From contig JAKFXU010000175.1 of NCBI GenBank assembly GCA_021731215.1, positions 1 through 5,484 of the forward strand: a stretch of DNA of 5,484 nt. Direction: 5' to 3'. A program made the translations under genes and the position numbers. Position 1 is the stretch's first letter; every line of letters starts with the position of its first letter. The notes under the pieces are model-generated. The model searched no databases, was not told where the DNA came from, and was given only the letters and a program-made list of their open reading frames with translations. This document shows, piece by piece, positions 1 to 4,371 of the stretch. Source of the DNA: Rhodoferax sp. (lineage in GTDB: Bacteria > Pseudomonadota > Gammaproteobacteria > Burkholderiales > Burkholderiaceae_C).

Positions 1-762
1 CGCTACCGCGATTTCTGGCAAACCTACCACCGCATGACGGAACGCAAGGGCATCACGGCCCAGGTCGCGAAGATTGAAATGCGCCGGCGCCTGACCCTGA
101 TTGGCGCCATGCTGCTGCACAAGGGCGACGTCGATGGCCTGATTTGTGGCACCTGGGGCAGCACCGCCATGCACCTGCAGTACCTGGACCAGGTGATTGG
201 CCGGCGCGCCGGTGTCAACACCTATGCCTGCATGAATGGCCTGATGCTGCCCGAGCGCCAGTTGTTTTTGGTCGACACCCACGTCAATTACGACCCCACG
301 GCCGAGCAGTTGGCCGAAATCACGACGATGGCGGCCGAGGAAATGATGCGTTTCGGCATCCGGCCCAAAGCCGCCTTGCTGAGCCACTCCAACTTTGGCA
401 GCAGCAACCAGCCCAGCGCGATCAAGATGCGCCAGACCCTGGACTTGCTGCGAAGCCAGGCCCCCTGGCTGGAAGTGGACGGCGAAATGCATGGCGACGT
501 CGCGCTCGATGGCAAAGCGCGCGCCGCCCTGATGCCCAATAGCAGCTTGGCGGGCGACGCCAACCTGCTGGTGCTGCCCAATATTGATGCCGCCAATATC
601 GCCTACAACCTGCTCAAAACAGCGGCCGGCGGCAATATTGCCGTTGGCCCGGTGCTGCTGGGGGCGGCCAAGCCGGTGCATATTTTGACCGCTAGCGCCA
701 CGGTGCGCCGGATTGTCAATATGACGGCGCTGACGGTGGCCGACGCCAATGCCACACGCTAA
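1..762 (+). CDS. maeB: NADP-dependent malic enzyme, MaeB type, C-terminal part (5' end outside window)
   Basis: The frame is open from the first base and ends at TAA 760-762, giving 253 residues without the true start. It reads as the end of the phosphotransacetylase-like domain that MaeB-type malic enzymes carry behind their catalytic domain. Recognisable stretches are ALLSHSNFGSSNQPSAIKM, the VDGEMHGDVAL segment, the LVLPNIDAANIAYNLLK segment, and a closing GPVLLGAAKPVHIL followed by a TASATVRRIVNM tail. The family converts malate and NADP+ to pyruvate, CO2 and NADPH in the cytoplasm; the C-terminal domain is regulatory in characterised members (acetyl-CoA responsive) and is not thought to act as a phosphotransacetylase. 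The malate- and NADP-binding residues lie upstream of the window and cannot be checked. A stand-alone phosphotransacetylase (Pta) is less likely, because the motifs and the ending fit MaeB better. No frameshift is seen. Confidence 0.9.
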   Translation, partial: RYRDFWQTYHRMTERKGITAQVAKIEMRRRLTLIGAMLLHKGDVDGLICGTWGSTAMHLQYLDQVIGRRAGVNTYACMNGLMLPERQLFLVDTHVNYDPTAEQLAEITTMAAEEMMRFGIRPKAALLSHSNFGSSNQPSAIKMRQTLDLLRSQAPWLEVDGEMHGDVALDGKARAALMPNSSLAGDANLLVLPNIDAANIAYNLLKTAAGGNIAVGPVLLGAAKPVHILTASATVRRIVNMTALTVADANATR

Positions 763-802
763 TTGACGTAACTCAAGTTGGTGCTCACTTGTTTGCGCTG
801 AG

Positions 803-816
803 AATCATGCATGATT
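803..816. promoter_or_regulatory. 14-bp perfect palindrome, possible operator
   Basis: AATCATGCATGATT is its own reverse complement over all 14 bases. It lies in the gap upstream of the ribonuclease gene, 105 bases before its ATG. The size and symmetry suit a dimeric DNA-binding protein, but no regulator gene is in the window. The sequence partly overlaps the left arm of the weak hairpin at 812-836. A role as operator is inference. Confidence 0.35.
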
Positions 817-848
817 GCCTGTTTATTAAGCAATCACTTGCGTTTTTT
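812..848 (+). terminator. Possible weak terminator after maeB
   Basis: TGATTGC at 812-818 pairs with GCAATCA at 830-836 around an 11-base loop, and a run of six T follows at 843-848. The stem is only 7 bp and AT-rich, and six other bases separate it from the T run, so termination would be leaky at best. The position, 50 bases after the maeB stop, is suitable. Read-through from maeB into the ribonuclease gene is possible. Confidence 0.25.
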
Positions 849-881
849 CGCTAAATACGCGACACTACGAACCTTGAAATT

Positions 882-897
882 TCCGGGTTAACCCGGA
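882..897. promoter_or_regulatory. 16-bp perfect palindrome just upstream of the ribonuclease gene
   Basis: TCCGGGTTAACCCGGA is perfectly self-complementary over 16 bases and ends 24 bases before the ribonuclease ATG at 922. In DNA it could be an operator. In RNA it would fold as a 6-bp stem with a TTAA loop in the 5' leader, close to the ribosome-binding region. Only GAGAG at 905-909 resembles a Shine-Dalgarno sequence, and it sits 12 bases from the ATG, so translation may start inefficiently. The function is inferred; the symmetry is directly seen. Confidence 0.4.
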
Positions 898-921
898 GTG
901 TTGTGAGAGCTGTAGTTTTCC

Positions 922-1314
922 ATGTCGCGCCTGAAAAGTTTGAAGTTAGTACTTGCTGGCTTTTTGCTTTCAGCGGCTTTAGCCTCCGCCTGGGTACAGG
1001 CCAGGGGGTCTGCCATGACAGACCCGCCGGCCACGATGACGGTCGCCGAATTACCCAGGCAGGGCGTGCAAACCTACGAGCTGATCCACCAGGGTGGTCC
1101 GTTTGCCTATGAGAAAGACGGCAGTGTATTTGGAAACCGTGAGCGTTTGTTGCCCGCCCAAAAGCGGGGTTACTACCGCGAATACACCGTGAAGACACCG
1201 GGTTCGCGCGACCGGGGTGCCCGGCGCCTGGTGTGTGGGGGTCAAGCCAGAACACCGGACACCTGTTATTACACCGCCGATCACTATGCAAGCTTCCGCA
1301 AGATCGTGCCCTGA
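922..1314 (+). CDS. Secreted guanyl-specific ribonuclease, barnase/RNase Sa (N1/T1) family
   Basis: The product has 130 residues. Residues 1-8 are basic and are followed by a hydrophobic stretch (9-24) with signal-peptidase sites after ASA (21-23) or VQA (25-27), so export is expected. The mature part follows RNase Sa closely. The VFGNRE segment (69-74) supplies guanine-binding N72 and E74, YYREYTV (84-90) supplies general base E87, PGSRDRGARR (93-102) supplies R98 and R102, and YYTADHYASF (116-125) supplies general acid H121. The complete active site predicts an enzyme that cleaves single-stranded RNA 3' to guanosine through a 2',3'-cyclic phosphate. C105 and C115 flank a short loop and could form a disulfide after export; RNase Sa uses a different cysteine pair. 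An in-frame TAG at 913-915 rules out a longer start. The matching inhibitor gene follows 41 bases downstream. The role, whether nutrient RNase or antibacterial toxin, cannot be decided from sequence. Confidence 0.92.
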   Translation: MSRLKSLKLVLAGFLLSAALASAWVQARGSAMTDPPATMTVAELPRQGVQTYELIHQGGPFAYEKDGSVFGNRERLLPAQKRGYYREYTVKTPGSRDRGARRLVCGGQARTPDTCYYTADHYASFRKIVP

Positions 1315-1345
1315 GTTTGAGTTAGTAATTTTTGAAAAGTGAAGC

Positions 1346-1350
1346 AGGAA
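1346..1350 (+). promoter_or_regulatory. Ribosome-binding site of the barstar gene
   Basis: AGGAA lies 5 bases before ATG 1356. This decides the start over an in-frame TTG at 1332, which would add eight residues and has no comparable site. Confidence 0.7.
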
Positions 1351-1355
1351 TAAAT

Positions 1356-1805
1356 ATGTCACTTAGTCTTAGTCCCGAAACCAGCGCGCCCCAGCGTGCG
1401 ACAACGGATACGCCGCTGCGCGGCATCCGGCCCAATATCGTCCAGTCGATCCGCGCCTTCCGGGTGCAGGAGCTGCAGGACGCGGCCCGCTCCCTGGGTC
1501 AGCATTTTCTGTATGCCAGTCTGGCCAACGCCCAGACCAAGCAGGACGTGCTGGACCTGATCGGCCAGCAATTCATGCTGTCGACGCATGTCGGCAAGAA
1601 CTTCGACGCGCTGTATGACAGCATGACCGACCCGCTGCACAAGTCCGGCCCGCAGCCTGGTTTTATTGCGGTGCTGGAGCACATCCCGGCCAACACCAAG
1701 TTTGACAAGGAAGCGCGCGAACAGCTGCTCGACATCTTCCGCGACGCCTCCGACTACTGGGGGGATCGAAAAATACCGTTCCGATGTTTCTATTCTTTTC
1801 TGTAG
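1356..1805 (+). CDS. Barstar-family ribonuclease inhibitor
   Basis: The product has 149 residues, no signal peptide and no membrane segment, so it should stay in the cytoplasm. The barstar fold occupies roughly residues 50-149. The stretch HVGKNFDALYDSM (78-90) matches the Bacillus barstar helix that plugs the barnase active site: D84 and D88 correspond to barstar D35 and D39, G80 to G31, N82 to N33, and Y87 to W38. IFRDA (127-131) aligns with the barstar VFREA segment and puts D130 at the E76 position. The C-terminal FYSFL lines up with the last strand of barstar. Compared with the 89-residue Bacillus protein there are about 50 extra N-terminal residues, polar at first and then basic/amphipathic. 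The gene lies directly behind an RNase of the family that barstar inhibits and is probably co-transcribed with it, so it most likely protects the producer from RNase that fails to be exported. The barstar family assignment is firm; binding to this particular RNase is inferred from the neighbourhood. Confidence 0.9.
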   Translation: MSLSLSPETSAPQRATTDTPLRGIRPNIVQSIRAFRVQELQDAARSLGQHFLYASLANAQTKQDVLDLIGQQFMLSTHVGKNFDALYDSMTDPLHKSGPQPGFIAVLEHIPANTKFDKEAREQLLDIFRDASDYWGDRKIPFRCFYSFL

Positions 1806-2005
1806 CCCGTTCTGCACACACCAGCCAAGCAGAACGGGCGAACGAGGCAAAAGGCACTGATACGGGCAGCCACCCCGTGTCGGGCATCGAACTCACCACC
1901 GAATCGGGCGAAAAAATGCCGACTGACAAATTGTTGGACATCTCGCCCCTGGCGCTGCGCATGAGCAGCCCCTTCAATGCCGGCTATTGGTTGGCTGCGG
2001 CCTGA
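1784..2005 (+). CDS. Uncertain short reading frame after barstar, 73 codons
   Basis: This frame starts inside the end of barstar (22-base overlap, -1 relative frame), ends at TGA 2003-2005, and lies 19 bases before the strong terminator. I do not recognise the product. Over 1851-2005 about four of five codons end in G or C, while first and second positions are much less GC-rich, which is the pattern of real genes in high-GC genomes. The C-terminal part reads MPTDKLLDISPLALRM and then SSPFNAGYWLAAA. ATG 1784 lacks a good ribosome-binding site (a G6 run is about 18 bases away). ATG 1916 would give a 29-residue peptide with only a weak upstream purine stretch. It could be a small translated gene, the tail of a gene whose front was lost when the neighbouring region changed, or chance. 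No signal peptide or known motif is visible. Confidence 0.3.
   Translation: MFLFFSVARSAHTSQAERANEAKGTDTGSHPVSGIELTTESGEKMPTDKLLDISPLALRMSSPFNAGYWLAAA
1805..1839. repeat. 11-bp perfect inverted repeat at the barstar stop codon
   Basis: GCCCGTTCTGC (1805-1815) and GCAGAACGGGC (1829-1839) are exact reverse complements around a 13-base spacer. The left arm begins on the last base of the barstar TAG. No T run follows on the + strand, so it is not a standard terminator. In mRNA it would form a stable stem directly behind barstar, which could stabilise the 3' end of the RNase-barstar message or hinder translation of what follows. It could also be the footprint of a small palindromic element. The function is unknown. 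Confidence 0.6.
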
Positions 2006-2024
2006 TCGCAGCGCGCCCCGCATC

Positions 2025-2062
2025 AAACAAAAGGCCTACCGATTCGGTGGGCCTTTTGTTTT
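2025..2062. terminator. Strong bidirectional intrinsic terminator between converging genes
   Basis: Bases 2028-2041 pair perfectly with 2045-2058, giving a 14-bp stem (one G-T pair) closed by an ATT loop; AAA 2025-2027 can extend it with TTT 2059-2061. The stem is flanked by A-rich sequence on the left and T-rich sequence on the right, so it works on both strands. It would end the RNase-barstar transcript on the + strand and the lptD-surA-rsmA transcript on the - strand. Confidence 0.9.
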
Positions 2063-2100
2063 GGGATGTTCAATGCCATTGAGCAGTTGCTTGGCGCCTA

Positions 2101-2886
2101 TTATTGGGCGCTTTTTATTTGTTCGGCCAATGCCAGATACTCGGCCACCGGAACTTCCTCGGCCCGACGCTGCACATCGAACGCGCCGGCATAGGCGTTT
2201 TCCTGCAACCACTTGCCCAGGGTGTGGCGCAATAGCTTGCGGCGCTGGCTGAACGCCACCTGCACCAGCTCACTCAAGAGTTGCACGTCGACCCCGGCCG
2301 GATGGTCGCGCGGCACCATGCGCACCACCGCACTGTCGACCCGGGGCGGCGGCTCGAAACTCGCGGGTGGCACAAACAGCACGTTTTCCATGGCGTAACG
2401 CCATTGCAGCATGACGCTCAAACGGCCGTATGCCGCCGTGGCCGGACGCGCCACCATGCGGTCGATCACTTCTTTTTGCAGCATGAAGTGCTGGTCTTCA
2501 ATGACATCCACAAAATCCAGCAGATGAAACAGAATCGGGGTCGAGATGTTGTAGGGCAGGTTGCCGACCACGCGCAGTTTTGGCGCGCCCAGGCTTGACG
2601 AAGTCAATGAGTGCGCGAGCTCGGCAAAGTCCACTTTCAGCACATCCGCTTCAATCACGCAGAGCTGGGGATGGGCGCGCAGGCGCGCCGCCAGATCACG
2701 GTCGAGTTCGATCACGGTGAGCTGGCCCAGGCGCTCCACCAGCGGCTGCGTCAGGGCCGCCAGGCCGGGCCCGATTTCCACCATGCGCTGCCCCGGCTTG
2801 GGGGCAATCGCAGCAACAATGGCCTCGATCATGCTGCGATCGGCCAGAAAATGCTGGCCGAAACGCTTGCGCGCAATATGCTTCAT
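2101..2886 (-). CDS. rsmA: 16S rRNA (adenine(1518)-N6/adenine(1519)-N6)-dimethyltransferase
   Basis: The gene (also named ksgA) encodes 261 residues, close to the 273 of E. coli KsgA. RsmA uses S-adenosylmethionine to dimethylate two adjacent adenosines in the 3' terminal helix of 16S rRNA late in 30S assembly. The typical opening KRFGQHFL (7-14) is present. The SAM site shows [10 protein letters not shown] (36-45) and the acidic IELDRDL (59-65), and the catalytic motif NLPYNIST (109-116) is intact. The segment [12 protein letters not shown] and the C-terminal RRKLLRHTL follow as expected. I chose ATG at 2886 because it puts the conserved N-terminus at residue 7. A GTG at 2961 in the same frame would add 25 residues, but those are encoded by the repeat-like spacer. 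No clear Shine-Dalgarno sequence precedes 2886. The gene is last in the lptD-surA-rsmA order and ends 39 bases before the bidirectional terminator. Confidence 0.95.
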   Translation of the reverse strand: MKHIARKRFGQHFLADRSMIEAIVAAIAPKPGQRMVEIGPGLAALTQPLVERLGQLTVIELDRDLAARLRAHPQLCVIEADVLKVDFAELAHSLTSSSLGAPKLRVVGNLPYNISTPILFHLLDFVDVIEDQHFMLQKEVIDRMVARPATAAYGRLSVMLQWRYAMENVLFVPPASFEPPPRVDSAVVRMVPRDHPAGVDVQLLSELVQVAFSQRRKLLRHTLGKWLQENAYAGAFDVQRRAEEVPVAEYLALAEQIKSAQ

Positions 2887-2889
2887 GCG

Positions 2890-3007
2890 ATACCGTTTGG
2901 GCTGGCCGCCGCGCCGGGCCGCCCCAAGCAAGGCACGGCCCCCTCGGGGGGCAGCGACCACAAGCGTGATCGGCTCCCGCCGATCACGGGGCAGTGAGGG
3001 AGCGTGG
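2890..3007. repeat. GC-rich hairpin block between surA and rsmA, probably a dispersed intergenic repeat
   Basis: The spacer holds two clear inverted repeats: GCCCCC/GGGGGC at 2938-2952 with a 3-base loop, and GTGATCGGC/GCCGATCAC at 2966-2987 with a 4-base loop. The rest is extremely GC-rich, with a stretch that on the - strand reads CTTGGGGCGGCCCGG. From memory, blocks of this kind with a GCCCCCCGAGGGGGC core recur between genes in Comamonadaceae; this was not checked by search. No T run follows either hairpin, so read-through from surA to rsmA is expected, possibly with altered message stability. Repeat status is inference; the hairpins are seen directly. Confidence 0.5.
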
Positions 3008-3015
3008 GGGCCATA

Positions 3016-4365
3016 TTATTGCGGCGGCTCGCGCAGTTCGACGTAGGCACGACTGCGCAGTTCCTGCGCCCAGCTCAGGTAAGCGTCCTGCAGCTTCTTG
3101 TCGCGCAGCAGGGCGCGCACCGCCTCGCCTTGCTCGCGTGCGCTTAAAGCGATGCTGCGGCGCTCGGTCAACGCGATCAGATGGACACCAAAGCGCGATA
3201 CCAGCGGCGCGCTGATCTGCCCCGGCGCGAGCTGGTTCATGACCTCCTCAAACTCGGGCACAAACATGCCGGGACTGGCCCAGCCCAGGTCGCCGCCCTG
3301 CGCCGCACTGCCATCTTGCGAGTGCTGGCGCGCCAGCGCCGCAAAATCGGCCTGTCCGGCCAAAATGCGGGTCCTGAAGTCCGTCAACTGCTGATGGGCA
3401 GCGGCTTGCGTGAGTTGCGGGCTCAGGCGCAACAAAATATGGCGCGCCCGGCTCTGCGTCACGCTCATGGCGGGCAGGCCGCTGCGCGTCTTTTCGAGAA
3501 CTTTGAGGATGTGAAAACCAGCGCCCGAACGCACCAGCTCGGAAATATCACCCTCCCCCAGGCCTTGTGTCGCCTGCAGGAACAGCGGCGGGTAGCGACT
3601 GGCCGTGCGCAAGCCCAGCACGCCGCCGCTGGCACGCTCGGACCCGTCCGAGAATTCACGCACCAAGGTGACAAAGTCGTCCCCGGCACGGGCCCGCGCC
3701 AGCGCGCGCTGCGCCTTGGCCTGCAAGGCGGCCAATTGCTCGGCGCTGGCCGTGTCGGGCACCGCCACCAGAATCTGCGCCAGGTTGATTTCCTGGGTGG
3801 TGGGATCGCTGTTGTTCTGTTGCTCGCGCAAGTATTGGTCCACTTCCTGGTCGGACACGCGCACGCGCGCATCGACCTCGCGCTCACGCAGGCGCGTGAG
3901 CATCAGTTGGTCGCGCAACTGGGCGCGCAACTGGCTCGGCAGCACGCCATCGCTGGCCAGGCGCCGGTGCAACTCGGCGACATCGATCTGGTTTTGCCGC
4001 GCAATCGACTGCTCGGCTTGATCCACCGCCGCGTCGTCGACCCGAATGCCGGATTCGCGGGCCAGTTGCAACTGCGCCTTTTGGTTGATGAGGCTCTCCA
4101 GCACCTGGCGCGCCAGCGCTTGGGCTTCGGGCTGGGACCGGCCCTGCTGGGCCAGTTGTTGTTGCGCGCGCTGCAGTTCCTGGCGTACCTCGTTGTTGGT
4201 GATGGGCTCGGAATTGACCACCGCCACAATGTAGTCCACCGCTCGCTGAGCCTGGGGCGCGGCGAGCGACGGGCCGCCCGGCAGCCGCAAACCCTGCGCC
4301 GGCGCGCAGAAGGGGGCAAGAATGGCAACACTGGCCACGGTCAGGGCCACTAGGCGATGGGTCAT
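3016..4365 (-). CDS. surA: Periplasmic chaperone / peptidyl-prolyl isomerase SurA
   Basis: The product is 449 residues, slightly longer than E. coli SurA (428). Residues 1-23 form a signal peptide (basic start, hydrophobic core, APA before the cut), placing the protein in the periplasm. The N-terminal chaperone domain begins with the typical VDYIVAVVNSEPITNNEV stretch (43-60) and is rich in Gln/Ala helices. Two parvulin domains follow. The first is at about 190-292 (LAQILVAV, EFSDGSE, GGVLGLR, GAGFHILKV). The second is at about 303-401 (RARHILLRLSP, ARQHSQDGSAAQGGDLGW, PGQISAPLVSRFGVHLI). A C-terminal helix completes the chaperone module. SurA escorts unfolded outer-membrane proteins to the BAM complex, and LptD, encoded just upstream, is a known client in E. 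coli. The ATG at 4365 lies 6 bases after the lptD stop, and no strong ribosome-binding site is seen, so translation is probably coupled to lptD. Confidence 0.95.
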   Translation of the reverse strand: MTHRLVALTVASVAILAPFCAPAQGLRLPGGPSLAAPQAQRAVDYIVAVVNSEPITNNEVRQELQRAQQQLAQQGRSQPEAQALARQVLESLINQKAQLQLARESGIRVDDAAVDQAEQSIARQNQIDVAELHRRLASDGVLPSQLRAQLRDQLMLTRLREREVDARVRVSDQEVDQYLREQQNNSDPTTQEINLAQILVAVPDTASAEQLAALQAKAQRALARARAGDDFVTLVREFSDGSERASGGVLGLRTASRYPPLFLQATQGLGEGDISELVRSGAGFHILKVLEKTRSGLPAMSVTQSRARHILLRLSPQLTQAAAHQQLTDFRTRILAGQADFAALARQHSQDGSAAQGGDLGWASPGMFVPEFEEVMNQLAPGQISAPLVSRFGVHLIALTERRSIALSAREQGEAVRALLRDKKLQDAYLSWAQELRSRAYVELREPPQ

Positions 4366-4371
4366 GATGGA

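Larger units (their letters stand above)
763..921 (+). other. Intergenic region between maeB and the ribonuclease gene
   Basis: This 159-base gap is visibly richer in A and T than the flanking genes and must carry the maeB 3' end and the signals for the ribonuclease unit. It contains two perfect palindromes (803-816 and 882-897) and a weak hairpin followed by six T (812-848), listed separately. I looked for a sigma-70 promoter: TTGACG at 763-768 has no acceptable -10 box about 17 bases on, and TAAATA at 852-857 has no good -35 box. I therefore call no promoter. The region is long enough for one, and the ribonuclease may still be transcribed partly from maeB. Confidence 0.5.

Noticed and set aside
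763..791. TTGACG at 763-768 as the -35 box of a promoter for the RNase gene
   Set aside because: No acceptable -10 box is found 16-18 bases downstream.
851..1291. A 146-codon - strand frame opposite the RNase gene
   Set aside because: The + strand product matches RNase Sa residue by residue; the - strand translation has no recognisable domain.
1332..1355. TTG start at 1332 for barstar
   Set aside because: ATG 1356 has AGGAA at the right distance; the TTG has no ribosome-binding site.
1759..1764. G6 run near the barstar C-terminus as a possible frameshift
   Set aside because: The frame after the run still gives the expected last strand (FRCFYSFL) and stops where the barstar fold ends, so nothing appears broken.
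1359..1850. A 163-codon - strand frame opposite barstar
   Set aside because: It mirrors the barstar gene, which has a proper start, ribosome-binding site and conserved contact residues.
2887..2961. GTG start at 2961 extending RsmA by 25 residues
   Set aside because: The extra residues come from the GC-rich hairpin spacer, and the family N-terminus (KRFGQHFL) is already placed correctly by ATG 2886.
3181..4353. A 390-codon open frame on the + strand opposite surA
   Set aside because: It is antisense to a complete, motif-verified surA and has a low-complexity Arg/Gln/Leu-rich translation typical of the complement of a GC-rich gene.
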